Assembly: GCF_001909285.1 (NCBI RefSeq)
Contig: NZ_MRSV01000001.1
Span: 1,799,051-1,863,050 of the forward strand
DNA: 64,000 nt
From: Exiguobacterium profundum
GTDB taxonomy: Bacteria; Bacillota; Bacilli; Exiguobacteriales; Exiguobacteriaceae
Direction: 5' to 3'
Made by a program: the position numbers and the translations under genes. How positions within the stretch are numbered: the first letter of the stretch is position 1; each line of letters starts with the position of its first letter. Positions 26,539 to 35,742 of the stretch are shown here, one piece after another. Below the pieces are notes generated by a model that did not search any database, had not been told where the DNA came from, and saw only the letters and a list, made by a program, of their open reading frames with translations.

Positions 26539-27836
26539 TGAAACGAATGCTATTGATGTTAAGCACAGTCGGGATTTTGTCGGGTTGTGCTGGAGAACAG
26601 ATGGATGTCGTAAAGTTGGACTATATGCCTGAGCAATGGAACGTGGGCGATTTGTATTCGAATCAGATGGATGCCGAGTCGGAGACGTGGTCGACTGCAA
26701 TTCTCGGCGCTTGTACGGGTGAACCGCTCACTCAGATCGAGGGGGATGTAACGGTTTTCAATTCATATGCGGTGAATCGGAAAGTCATGATATCAGATTA
26801 TGATCCGAGCTCATATAAATTGGTGACTTTCTTGAAAGGAAAAGAAAACTACACCATTTGCTATGATGGAGACTATTCCAACATGAAATTAGGGAAGATT
26901 GATGAACTACCGGACTTCCTCGATTTATCAGCGGGTATCAAAGTCCCGAGCGTCCCGAAGATGAAAGCGGGTACGAAAGAGGAAGAACACGTCGCAGAAC
27001 AGAGTGACCCATCCGAGTACCTTGGGATGCCCATCAACCTGTTCGAAGACACGATGATTCATTTGACCTCTCCTTTGAATGGCGCGATTGCGTTAACAGT
27101 AGGTGAACAGGAAGGAATCTTTCCCATCTCGACCATTGAACCATATAATGCGCAAATGGGAACCGCAAAGATTGCACTCGGATATAATGACAAATTGAAA
27201 GCCGCTCACTTTTACTTCGAAACTACGAACGGTACGACATCTATTCAACCTTTCCTTGTATGGGATGAGAAAGACGGCGCACATGTCCCCATCCAGTTCG
27301 AAGGATTACAAGTCGAACGGGTCCTCCAGACGGATACATTAGAGCCGGGGGTTAAGACACCTCTTTACATATTCTCATACAAAAAAAATGGGAAGCGTGT
27401 GAAAGAAGAAGTCAGCTTGACGTACACGAAGGGCGAGTTTGCCACGAAAGATTCCATTAAAGAATCCACTGAAGCAGGACTCATTGCAAATCCTTCCGTT
27501 CCGCGAGGTCCGTTTTTCTTTCTCCATAAAAAACCGTTAGATGCGGAGGCCACATTGAATTATCCGGATACATTGCGTGCGGCTGGCATCGACATGTCTG
27601 ATTTGATGAACGCATTTAAGGAGGCAGAACCGGTGGATCGAGCTGGAGAAGTGGGGGACTATCCCCTTCTCACCATCATAGATGGATGGAAAGGGCAAGA
27701 ATTTCAGTTAAGCTTCCAGAAACGGTAAAAAAAAGTAGATGTCTATGTGACGGATGAAACACGAAACCAAACGTTCAAACTGAGCAGTGCAGGGGCGGAA
27801 ACGTTTTTCTCCTATTTCCCTGATTTAGATGAGTGA
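26535..27836 (+). pseudogene. Lipoprotein paralogue 3, interrupted by an in-frame TAA
   Basis: Homologous to the two preceding genes along its length, with signal peptide, lipobox LSGC and the motif VVKLDYMPEQWNV. Translation stops at TAA 27726-27728, directly after SFQKR. The same frame continues without shift through KKVDVYVTDETRNQTFKLSS to a second stop at 27834-27836, which is the C-terminal block present in the paralogues. The stop replaces Ser or Asn in the relatives. The product lacks about 36 residues. Either the gene is newly truncated or the base is wrong; the tail shows no further damage. Confidence 0.8.
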
Positions 27837-27859
27837 AAGGCGCCCCTCGGCGTCTTTTT
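27836..27859 (+). terminator. Terminator of the lipoprotein operon
   Basis: AAAGGCGCC pairs with GGCGTCTTT around CCTC and is followed by T residues. It lies after the second (full-length) stop codon of paralogue 3. Confidence 0.7.
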
Positions 27860-27994
27860 ATTTGGTAAATACTTCAAACCCAAGATATTGACCTTCTGTA
27901 TAAAAAGAGAGTAATGGAATGTTATGGGATACGTTACACTGAAATTCACGATTTAGTACGAACATCCTAAGAATAAGAAAGGTTGCTATCTATA

Positions 27995-28900
27995 ATGAGT
28001 ACTTTGAACCAAAAAGGAATTCAATCTGCAGACGTTTTTCAATCCTTTGTAACGAATATGGCGATGATTCGATTCGACCGTCAACGCCGGGTCGTCGATG
28101 TGAACGATACGTTTGCGAAAGCAATGAAATATAGACGCGAGGAGATGATTGGCATGCAGCATCACTTGTTCTGCCCTTCTTCCTTTGTCAATAGTCCAGA
28201 GTATTCGGCATTTTGGGAGAAATTATGGAATGGTTTCAGTTTCTCGGATAAAGTGGAGCGTGAGAATGCAAAAGGGGAAACCATTTGGCTCGAGGCGACG
28301 TATATGCCGATTTTTGAAGGAGATGATGTCATCGGTGTCGTCAAGATCGCATCGGACATCACCGCACGGCAACAAGTGATTGAGGATTATGCGTATCGCT
28401 TTAAATCGATGACCGATGTGCTCGACGAACGGGCAAAGACAGGCATGCAAGACACGAAAGTATTGAATGAAACGATTGAAAAGCTTGCAAAAGATGCCGC
28501 GGACAACCTCCATGCCCTTCAGAACTTGCGTCGTCAAGCCGATGACATCGCGAAAATTGCCTCGTCGATCAAAGAGATTGCGGCACAAACGAATCTATTG
28601 TCCCTGAATGCTGCCATCGAAGCGGCACGAGCAGGTGAACACGGGCTTGGATTTAATGTGGTTGCGACTGAGGTCCGCAACCTCTCCCGTATGGTTGAAC
28701 GTGCGGTCATCGACGTCAACTCGAACACGGAAGGGATGAACGTCGAGCTTCGGAAAATTGTAGAAGGTGTCACTGCGTCCAATCAAGAGATTCAGTTAAG
28801 TGCAAAAACGATGGAACAGACGATGGAGCGATTCCATACGTTCGAGCAGGCAGCAGCCGAGTTACATGATACGGCCGACACATTTACATCCAACCTGTGA
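27995..28900 (+). CDS. Soluble PAS-domain methyl-accepting chemotaxis transducer
   Basis: A 301-residue cytosolic receptor. The N-terminal half is a PAS domain ([20 protein letters not shown] ... [16 protein letters not shown]). The C-terminal half is a coiled-coil MCP signalling domain with the hairpin tip [22 protein letters not shown], the site of CheA/CheW contact. There are no membrane segments or HAMP domain, and the signalling helices are short compared with classical MCPs. PAS suggests sensing of redox, energy state or a small ligand inside the cell. ATG 27995 is preferred over an upstream TTG that touches the binding site. Confidence 0.88.
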   Translation: MSTLNQKGIQSADVFQSFVTNMAMIRFDRQRRVVDVNDTFAKAMKYRREEMIGMQHHLFCPSSFVNSPEYSAFWEKLWNGFSFSDKVERENAKGETIWLEATYMPIFEGDDVIGVVKIASDITARQQVIEDYAYRFKSMTDVLDERAKTGMQDTKVLNETIEKLAKDAADNLHALQNLRRQADDIAKIASSIKEIAAQTNLLSLNAAIEAARAGEHGLGFNVVATEVRNLSRMVERAVIDVNSNTEGMNVELRKIVEGVTASNQEIQLSAKTMEQTMERFHTFEQAAAELHDTADTFTSNL

Positions 28901-28936
28901 ACCGATTGACCCTACACGGGGTCAGTCGGTTTTTTT
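28901..28936 (+). terminator. Terminator of the PAS-MCP gene
   Basis: ACCGATTGACCC pairs with the GGGTCAGTCGGT arm (one wobble/mismatch), followed by seven T residues. The convergent gene stops within it. Confidence 0.75.
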
Positions 28937-29575
28937 GAGTCGTAACGTATGTCCGTGTCGTTTCAACCAATCTTTCGCTGTAGCGGTATTCGGATAGATC
29001 GTTTGTAACGTGCTCCAAAAAGAAGGGGAGTGATCGAAGTGAACGAGATGCACCCATTCGTGAGCGATGACGTAGTCCATCATCTCTTTTGGCGCCAGCA
29101 TGAGGCGAACATTAATGGAGATGGTTCCATTCGAACTACATGATCCCCAGCGTGTCTTTTGGTGACCGATACGAATCTTTTTCGCTTTAACGCCTAAGAT
29201 CTTTTCATAAATTGGTGCCCGCTCGATCGCATAGTGTAAGGCACGTTCACGAAGCCAAATCTCATACTGTTTCCAGAGTGTAGCGTCGTCCCATGCTTCC
29301 GGAACCCAAAAAGACGTGCCGTCATGCCGAAGCGTCCGCCCGCTGTCTCTTCTGACCGGGTAATGCTCTCCGTGAAGCACAAGTCCGCGATCAAGAACGG
29401 ACATCTGTTGAGGAAGATTCTGCAACGTCTCACGAATCCATGTGTCGTGCTCTTCTAGTGCGCGGTCGACGAGACGTTTTGGTAATCGAGCCGGGACTCG
29501 GAGTTCGATTCCTTCCGGTGTGACATAAAAGGCAGCTCTTTTTCTTCGTTTGTTTCGAATGACGGTAACACGCAT
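28922..29575 (-). CDS. YgjP-type M48 metallopeptidase (DUF45)
   Basis: A 217-residue protein of the YgjP/WLM-like zinc peptidase family. The metal motif HEWVH lies in MMDYVIAHEWVHLVHFDHSPSFW and is followed by a downstream His/Asp pair. The conserved RWGSCSSNGTISINVRLMLAP block precedes it, as in YgjP. No signal peptide is present. E. coli YgjP has been linked to phosphatase or peptidase activity, but its substrate is unclear. AAAGGAGG precedes the ATG at 29575; upstream in-frame starts lack such a site. Confidence 0.87.
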   Translation of the reverse strand: MRVTVIRNKRRKRAAFYVTPEGIELRVPARLPKRLVDRALEEHDTWIRETLQNLPQQMSVLDRGLVLHGEHYPVRRDSGRTLRHDGTSFWVPEAWDDATLWKQYEIWLRERALHYAIERAPIYEKILGVKAKKIRIGHQKTRWGSCSSNGTISINVRLMLAPKEMMDYVIAHEWVHLVHFDHSPSFWSTLQTIYPNTATAKDWLKRHGHTLRLKKTD

Positions 29576-29691
29576 TGATGTGCCTCCTTTCTTATCTCGA
29601 TAGAGTATAACGAAGTCGGCAAAAAACTGCCATGCTTTTTTTGGCACGTAGTCGAATCAACTTTGATACAGTAAGAGTAGGAGGGATGAAC

Positions 29692-30864
29692 ATGAAATCA
29701 ATTTTACAACAACAACTTGAACGTAAAGGTACGAATTCAGTGAAGTGGGATGGGTTGGAGCGATGGTTCCATTTGTCAGAAGATATGTTACCGCTATGGG
29801 TAGCGGATATCGACATCCGTACTGCACCGTCCATCTCCGAGGCGCTCGCTATAAAAGCCGCTCAAGGGGAATTCGGGTATACATTGTTCGCAGCTGAAGC
29901 GCAAACAGCGGTGAGCGATTGGTACGGCCGACGTCACGATTTAATTGTTGACCCGAACCATGTGTTATTCTCTAGCGGTGTCGTGCCTGCTTTGACGCAT
30001 ATCGTCGAGGCGTTGACTGAAGTCGGAGATGGCGTCGTCATCCAGTCACCTGTCTATCCACCATTCCACGAACTCGTTGTCGGTTCCAAGCGACAAGTGT
30101 TCGATGCCCCGTTGAAAAAAATTGACGAGCGCTACGAGATGGATTTTGTCGCACTCGAGGAAGCGATGAAACAAGCGAAACTCTTCCTACTCTGTTCCCC
30201 ACATAATCCAGTTGGGCGTGTCTGGACGAGAGCGGAACTAGAAAAGGTCGTAGCACTCGCGGATCAATATGAGGTGATTGTCGTCGCTGACGAGATTCAT
30301 GCAGATTTGACATTCCCGTCTCATAAACATACCGCAATCGGCACACTCGACTCGCGTATCATCACGGTAAGTGCGCCCTCAAAAGCATTTAACATCGCCG
30401 GATTATTTGCGTCCTACATCATTTGTCCGGTCGATGAGTGGCGGAAGCAAATCACGAAAGTACAGAACAAACATCATGTGCTCCCGACACCGTTCGCGAA
30501 CACGGCTATCATCGCCGCGTATACCGATAACCGCGCGGAACGTTGGCTCGACCAGTTGCGAGAAGAATTGGAGCAACAAATGAATGACGTGATCGATTCC
30601 ATCGAATCAAACCTTCCGATGCTCCATACGAGCCGTCCGGAAGCGAGTTATCTGCTTTGGCTCGATTTCTCGGAGTTACCGATGTCTGCCGAGGAGCGGA
30701 AGTCATGGCTTCATCATGAGGTTCGGATCTTCTTGTCACCGGGTGGTCCGTTCGGTCCTCAAGGTGAAGCGTTCGAACGGATGAATATCGGGACTCGTCG
30801 TGAACTGTTGGACGAGGCGATTCATCGGCTGAGCGCGCAAATGAAGCGAAAAGCGTTTGTGTAA
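29692..30864 (+). CDS. PatB/MalY-type cystathionine beta-lyase / C-S lyase
   Basis: A 390-residue fold-type I PLP enzyme. The MalY/PatB hallmarks are present: LPLWVADIDIRTAPSI near the N-terminus, FSSGVVPALTHIV, LCSPHNPVGRVW, DEIHADL and the Schiff-base Lys in SAPSKAFNIAGL. The family cleaves C-S bonds of cystathionine or related cysteine conjugates, releasing homocysteine or thiols, pyruvate and ammonia. It is not linked to a SAM riboswitch here, unlike the transaminase near 18 kb. AGGAGGG lies 6 bases before the ATG at 29692. Confidence 0.9.
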   Translation: MKSILQQQLERKGTNSVKWDGLERWFHLSEDMLPLWVADIDIRTAPSISEALAIKAAQGEFGYTLFAAEAQTAVSDWYGRRHDLIVDPNHVLFSSGVVPALTHIVEALTEVGDGVVIQSPVYPPFHELVVGSKRQVFDAPLKKIDERYEMDFVALEEAMKQAKLFLLCSPHNPVGRVWTRAELEKVVALADQYEVIVVADEIHADLTFPSHKHTAIGTLDSRIITVSAPSKAFNIAGLFASYIICPVDEWRKQITKVQNKHHVLPTPFANTAIIAAYTDNRAERWLDQLREELEQQMNDVIDSIESNLPMLHTSRPEASYLLWLDFSELPMSAEERKSWLHHEVRIFLSPGGPFGPQGEAFERMNIGTRRELLDEAIHRLSAQMKRKAFV

Positions 30865-30919
30865 AACGAGAATCGGGAAAAATTCACAATGAGATGATGA
30901 AAGAAAGTGAGTGGATGGG

Positions 30920-32131
30920 ATGGAGACGATCAACTGGAAGAAAAAGATGGAGGAACAGTTAAGGCGTAGCGGCTTCACCTTGCAAGTCGAAAACATGTCC
31001 AATATCCGCTTGACTGAGATTCTTGCGAGTTCTTCTCCATTGATCTCTTATCCGCTCCGAGTCCGTTTATATGAGCGGATGGGTTGGCTCATGTGTACGG
31101 TCGATTCGCCAACGCTCGATCGGAATGAAGACCATCCGTTATTTGAACGAATGGTGACCGCCGTCTTTGAACGGATTGTGCGTCACCTTTATAACGGATA
31201 TGGTTTTCATATCTTGACGTTTATCGGGGATACGGGAAATTACATCGCCCCGAAAGATTCGGAGACAGGGGAGGTCGTGCGTCTCGTCGCCCACCTTTGG
31301 AATGACCGGTCGTACATTCACCTTGACACCTTTGAAGAGTATCCAGCCTTATACGTGACGCCGCCATGGGCACATCAAGCCTATGCCATCGAAAGCACAG
31401 AGGATGAGTGGGTTATATACGCAGGGAGAGGGGGGAGGCCGTCGACCGATTATCGTGCGGACGGTGTCGAATTGAAACCTCATCGTCTATCGGATGGTGA
31501 GCTCTTCTTCCCGGTGGATCGGATTTCGAAAGAGAAAGGAACCCTCGCCCTGGCCGAATGGCTTCGACTCGAAAGGCGAGAAGTCGAGGACTTTATGATG
31601 TCCTTCATGCAGACAATCCGGAAGTTCGATCCGTCGTTTGGATTCGCATGGGGTGGGACCGAAACCTTTTTTCATGGTGTATCGGTTGAACCGTACGCGC
31701 AGGTGCTCAGGCTCGAAAGTGGGAAACGTCGCTATCGCGTCATGAACAATACGGCAAAACGACTATTTGCCGCCTCGGACGACCCGAACGAGTGTCTGAA
31801 GGAAGTGAGTCGAACACTAGGGACAATCACGCTCCCTGAACGGCGTGTCTCAGCCCTCGGTCAATTGATCATGGGGATCTGGCAACAGTTTGAGACCGAT
31901 GAAGAGACGTACATTCAAGAAGTCGCGTTTCGTGACATCTCCAAATTCCAAATGGAAGAAAAGATTGGACATGCTCTCGCGAATCAACAACGGATTCGCT
32001 GGATCGACAAGAATCATCCGCATCAGGATGTGATTGAATATGCTCATCTTCGTATCACGTTCCCGAAACGACCACCTGGGCTTGTTACAGTCGAACCCGC
32101 TGAATCCGGACAAGAGAGAGGTGCTTTATGA
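30920..32131 (+). CDS. Hypothetical protein
   Basis: A 403-residue soluble protein rich in charged and aromatic residues, without signal peptide or membrane helices. I do not recognise the family. Features such as DNNTAKRLFAA-like and GFAWGGTETFFHGVSVEPYA segments do not match a domain I know. Start assignment is uncertain between GTG 30911 and ATG 30920; the latter has better spacing from GTGAG. The gene overlaps the next unknown gene by 4 bases (ATGA), so they act as a coupled pair. Confidence 0.65.
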   Translation: METINWKKKMEEQLRRSGFTLQVENMSNIRLTEILASSSPLISYPLRVRLYERMGWLMCTVDSPTLDRNEDHPLFERMVTAVFERIVRHLYNGYGFHILTFIGDTGNYIAPKDSETGEVVRLVAHLWNDRSYIHLDTFEEYPALYVTPPWAHQAYAIESTEDEWVIYAGRGGRPSTDYRADGVELKPHRLSDGELFFPVDRISKEKGTLALAEWLRLERREVEDFMMSFMQTIRKFDPSFGFAWGGTETFFHGVSVEPYAQVLRLESGKRRYRVMNNTAKRLFAASDDPNECLKEVSRTLGTITLPERRVSALGQLIMGIWQQFETDEETYIQEVAFRDISKFQMEEKIGHALANQQRIRWIDKNHPHQDVIEYAHLRITFPKRPPGLVTVEPAESGQERGAL

Positions 32132-33267
32132 GAATCGTTGATGCACGAGCCATGCCAATCGATCATGAAGATGTGATCGCCATTACCCCTTCCTCTGTCT
32201 ACTATCGCGAGAAGATGGATCGAACGACATTCTCGCTCTATCGCTTTGACGAAGAGGACGGTGTGATCACACAATTGAACCGAAGGGAGTACGCGGATTA
32301 TGGTTATCCCAAGCTTTTCGTCGATGGAGACATCGTCTACTTTATAAATGAGGTTCCAGACGGTGAAGGGGTAGTCAAGACAGAATTGATTGCCTTCTCT
32401 TACAAGTCAGGCACCGAAGAAGTTGTCACGACGTTTGAGAAGCGTGGGAATAGCACATTGTTCTGGGTATTGGATCATCGTTACTTCCTCTTTTTGACGG
32501 CTTTTTAATCATCGGATGAAGCATGGCTTTATGACCGGGTGACCAATCAACGGGAGCGTATTCGAGATGAGCGCCTCGTCGGTAAGACGGAACGATTCCG
32601 AGAATTATATTTGTTTACGACCACATTCGCTGGTGCTCCATACATCGTCTGTAACGCAAGACTCGATGAGTTTGACTATTATAATGCACTCGATGATGGG
32701 CGCATCTCTCCTGACGACCCGATTGACCATTCCGAGGCACTATTGATTTGCCCACTTGAAGAGGCAGTCGAGGCGATATGGGATCATCGGGACGAATTGC
32801 CATTCGATGATGTCCTTCGTCTTCAAGGGGAAGGGGACACGGTTCAATATCTCGGAGAAAATGAAGGGACGCTTCGATTCTCCGCTTTTGTTGACTCGTT
32901 AAATAAGGAAGTCATCTATGATTTGACGGCTCCCGATGTCTTGCATGAAGTATCGGTCGTCGATTGGGGTGCCTATGAACCGATTGATTTCACATACGAT
33001 GATATTAGTTCGACGATTTTCATCAAAGTCGATGAGACTGATATGCACTCAGAAGTCATCGACCTAGCAACCGGTGCGCGTTATATCGACGTGGAACCGT
33101 TCGAACGCGTCATCGGTCACCGCTATCTCGTCCATGAATATTCGGAAGGGCTAACGAGCGGTGTCGTGATCTTCGATTTAGAATCGGAAGAACGTCTCAC
33201 TTATGACAATGCCTATTTTATGGTCATCGATGATGCCATATTGATATTGTCAATGTCTAGCATATAA
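32128..33267 (+). pseudogene. Hypothetical protein gene interrupted by an in-frame TAA
   Basis: Translation from ATG 32128 stops at TAA 32506-32508 after FLLFLTAF, and the same frame reopens immediately (SSDEAWLYDRVTNQRERI...) to 33267 with normal codon use. The whole frame would give 379 residues, an acidic beta-rich protein with repeated YxxD and DLxxxE strands that could be beta-propeller-like. No family is recognised. The only damage is the single stop. It is coupled to the preceding unknown gene. Confidence 0.7.
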
Positions 33268-33305
33268 ATATAACCACCACCCATCATATAGGTGGTGGTT
33301 ATATT
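33267..33305. terminator. Strong bidirectional hairpin left of the recombinase module
   Basis: A perfect 15-bp inverted repeat (33267-33281 and 33291-33305) with a 9-base loop. It terminates the unknown gene pair and sits 9 bases left of the recombination site, insulating the module. Confidence 0.7.
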
Positions 33306-33314
33306 TGGTTATAT

Positions 33315-33342
33315 AGTTTACATAACATATTATTGTAAACCT
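33315..33342 (-). repeat. dif-like recombination site A
   Basis: Read on the minus strand: left arm AGGTTTACAAT, 6-bp core AATATG, right arm TTATGTAAACT. The right arm is identical to the corresponding arm of the B. subtilis dif site as I recall it, and the two arms form an inverted repeat (GTTTACA/TGTAAAC). The TAA stop of the recombinase gene lies within it. It matches site B at 23 of 28 positions in inverted orientation. Confidence 0.65.
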
Positions 33343-34343
33343 GATATTGCGTGTTTTTTCCGTTCGTCTCCGATATGGGCATAGACTTGTGTCGTTGCTA
33401 CAGATTCATGTCCGAGAAGCTGCTGAATCGTGAGCACATCGACCCCACCCATCGCGAGACGTGAGGCGAAGGTGTGACGCAACTTATGCGGCGTCACCTG
33501 CTTATAGCTCAAGAACGGAAGGTAATGCTTCAAACGGTCAATATGACCTTTCAACATATGTTGAACCGTTCGTACAGCGATTCGATTTCCCTTCTCATTT
33601 TGGAACACCGCACCTTCGCTCGACGCGTGGCGATATTCAGAGAGGAGCGGAAGAAGTGGCTTTGCAATTGGGATCAATCGTTCCTTGTTCCCTTTACCGA
33701 TGACCCGAATCGTCCCGGTCTCGAGATTGATATCGGACCAATTGAGTCCGACAAGCTCGGATACGCGCATACCTGTTAGTCCGAGTAACTGTATGATTAA
33801 AAAATCACGTGCACGATTCAGTTCGTACCAACTCGACTCGCGATTCGTCATGCCGACGTTGCTACGTACAAGCGTCGAGAAATCGAGCCATTCCGATTCC
33901 GTCAAATAAACGGGATTCCGTTTGCCGCGCTTCGGACGTTCCACGGTTTGAAAGGGATTCACCGTCGCTTGATTGGTCTCGATTAAGTAATTGAAGAGTG
34001 ACTGTAACGTTGAGAGCTTCCGATTGATGACGCTTGGAGCGTTTTCGAGATCGAGGGCAAGATAAGTCGCATACGCTTCTGCACCGGCATGGTCAATCTC
34101 TGTGAATGATGCCAAGTCAATCGTTTCAGACTCTAACTCGGTACCGCTCACGCGCTCGACCCAACGAAAGAAATCTAAAACATCATACACATAGCGTTGG
34201 GCCGTCTGTTTGGAGTAGTGCTTTGCTGCAAAAAAATGAAAAAACTGTTGGATGAATGCGGGTAGTCGGTGCAACCCGTTCAACTCGAAGCGTTTCGTCG
34301 TCGTCGGTGTCTGCCGCTGTCCAAGTTGACCGAAAATACTCAT
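33330..34343 (-). CDS. Tyrosine recombinase (XerC/D/S-like)
   Basis: A 337-residue site-specific recombinase. The N-terminal SAM-like core-binding domain covers about 28-125 and the catalytic domain 145-337. All catalytic residues are present: Arg193 (GMRVSEL), Lys217 (GKGNKERL), His286 and Arg289 (HKLRHTF), His312 (LLGHES) and the nucleophile Tyr321 (TQVYAH). It is longer than XerC/XerD (about 300) and nearer XerS in size. The stop codon lies within dif-like site A. It starts 15 bases after the diguanylate cyclase gene, AAAGGGG upstream, so both are co-transcribed. It likely acts on the flanking sites A and B. Confidence 0.88.
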   Translation of the reverse strand: MSIFGQLGQRQTPTTTKRFELNGLHRLPAFIQQFFHFFAAKHYSKQTAQRYVYDVLDFFRWVERVSGTELESETIDLASFTEIDHAGAEAYATYLALDLENAPSVINRKLSTLQSLFNYLIETNQATVNPFQTVERPKRGKRNPVYLTESEWLDFSTLVRSNVGMTNRESSWYELNRARDFLIIQLLGLTGMRVSELVGLNWSDINLETGTIRVIGKGNKERLIPIAKPLLPLLSEYRHASSEGAVFQNEKGNRIAVRTVQHMLKGHIDRLKHYLPFLSYKQVTPHKLRHTFASRLAMGGVDVLTIQQLLGHESVATTQVYAHIGDERKKHAISGLQ

Positions 34344-34358
34344 GGAATGCCCCTTTCT

Positions 34359-35402
34359 TCATGTGGTTCTCACTTGATTCTTTCCGTTGCGCTTCCCTTC
34401 ACGAAGGAAGTCATCTGCCTCTTTTATAATCTCTTCTACCGTATCGTGACCAGTACGAACCGCAAGTCCGAATGTCATTGTGACCTGAAGTCTTTCCCCT
34501 GCGTAATAGAGAGGGATTGATTCGATTTGCTGTCTCAATTGTTCGGCGATTGTAAGGAAGTTATCGCATGGACTCGAAAAGAAAATCAGGAATTCCTCGC
34601 CTCCCCATCGGACTACAATGCCGTCGACGTCGGATAGGATGCTGGCGACTTGTTGTAGCACCCGGTCCCCACAATCATGTCCGTAAGTCTCGTTAAATGA
34701 TTTGAATCGATCAATGTCACCGAGGACGAGTGCGTATGGAATGCCTTCATGAGCGGCTTTGTCGATTGCTTTGGAAACCTGTTCATGCCCGACTTTTCGG
34801 TTCAATAGTCCGGTCAATCCATCCGTCGAGGCGAGAATTTGCAACCGCTCATTAGATTGTTCGAGTTCATCTGTCACTTCGACAACGGCTGACTCAAAGA
34901 CAAAGGAGAGCCCTGCAATCATCATCACGGTCGATAGGATACAAAAGAGTCCGAGCGCTTGTTCTATCTGTATCGGTAAGGTCTCGATGCCGTCAGATAC
35001 ATAGATGAATAGAAGGCTATAAATCAGCATGGCAATGGCCGTGGTGAAGATGCGTTGGCCTCTTGATACGCTTGGCATGAAAAAGACACCGTATGCCATC
35101 ATGAGGATAAAATAATGCATGTTGATCTCCCAGCCGAGTATAACGGTCGAGATGACGGCGTTGTAAACGACTTCGATAAAAAGTCCGGCAAAGAAAATTC
35201 CGTACCACCTTTTATGTACAAAATAGAATGAAATCGTGTAGTAGATCACACTCAAGCCATTTGATAGGAATAAGAGAGTCAAATCCAGACGATAAAACAA
35301 GATGCAAAATAGGAAGTGAACCAACCAGGCGATAACGTTGCCGTAAAAAGTAATACGTTCATTATATAGTGTTCCTCGACGAGTTTCATAGGTTGTTCCC
35401 AT
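34359..35402 (-). CDS. Membrane-bound diguanylate cyclase (GGDEF)
   Basis: A 347-residue protein with about six N-terminal membrane helices (20-185), a short coiled linker (FESAVVEVTDELEQSNERLQ) and a C-terminal GGDEF domain (about 190-345). The active site reads RWGGEEF, so catalysis is expected; the DIDRFKSFNETYGHDCGD segment carries the metal and substrate residues. It makes c-di-GMP from GTP, with the membrane part as likely sensor. AAAGGAGGTG precedes the ATG at 35402. It is the first gene of an operon with a tyrosine recombinase, an unusual pairing. Confidence 0.9.
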   Translation of the reverse strand: MGTTYETRRGTLYNERITFYGNVIAWLVHFLFCILFYRLDLTLLFLSNGLSVIYYTISFYFVHKRWYGIFFAGLFIEVVYNAVISTVILGWEINMHYFILMMAYGVFFMPSVSRGQRIFTTAIAMLIYSLLFIYVSDGIETLPIQIEQALGLFCILSTVMMIAGLSFVFESAVVEVTDELEQSNERLQILASTDGLTGLLNRKVGHEQVSKAIDKAAHEGIPYALVLGDIDRFKSFNETYGHDCGDRVLQQVASILSDVDGIVVRWGGEEFLIFFSSPCDNFLTIAEQLRQQIESIPLYYAGERLQVTMTFGLAVRTGHDTVEEIIKEADDFLREGKRNGKNQVRTT

Positions 35403-35499
35403 CGCACACCTCCTTTCTTTTAGTATAACGAAACAATGAACAAATTTATATAAATGTCCGAAAAACGGATTCAAAAAACGCTCTTATCTCGTATGTATT

Positions 35500-35527
35500 A
35501 TTGCGTGAAATAGATATTTCACGCAAT
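35500..35527. repeat. 28-bp perfect palindrome upstream of the diguanylate cyclase
   Basis: ATTGCGTGAAATA and TATTTCACGCAAT are perfect 13-bp arms around GA. A further ATTGCGTG occurs at 35536-35543, and another at 33346-33353 just inside site A. It lies about 100 bp upstream of the cyclase start, outside any gene, and could be an operator or accessory protein site. It has no T tract on either side, so it is not a typical terminator. Confidence 0.6.
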
Positions 35528-35596
35528 GTACATGAATTGCGTGATTGTATCTCAATCGAGTGGTTAATCGACCGATTGATTTTATAGCAAAATAAA

Positions 35597-35624
35597 TGGT
35601 AGACAATAATTTGTTATGTAAACC
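35597..35624 (+). repeat. dif-like recombination site B
   Basis: Left arm TGGTAGACAAT, core AATTTG, right arm TTATGTAAACC. It matches site A in 23 of 28 positions (core 5/6, right arm 10/11) but in the opposite orientation, so the right arms of A and B point away from the recombinase-cyclase segment. Recombination between them would invert about 2.3 kb. Confidence 0.6.
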
Positions 35625-35637
35625 ATATTGGTTTGTC

Positions 35638-35666
35638 TTGAAATTGTAATGTTGAGTCATTATACC
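35638..35666 (+). promoter_or_regulatory. Promoter of the CoA-binding protein gene
   Basis: TTGAAA (35638-35643), 17 bp and TATACC (35661-35666) form a plausible sigma-A promoter. It starts 14 bases right of site B, outside the potentially invertible segment. Confidence 0.5.
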
Positions 35667-35742
35667 TTATGATGAAAATAAGACTTGAAACAGGAAGGAA
35701 GGTAACGTTACACTGTAAACGTAAACCAAAGGGGGATTTTGG

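Noticed and set aside
35711-35730. TGTAAACGTAAACC before the CoA-binding gene as another recombination site
   Set aside because: It lacks the TTA of the arm, the core and the left arm; it is just A-rich leader sequence.
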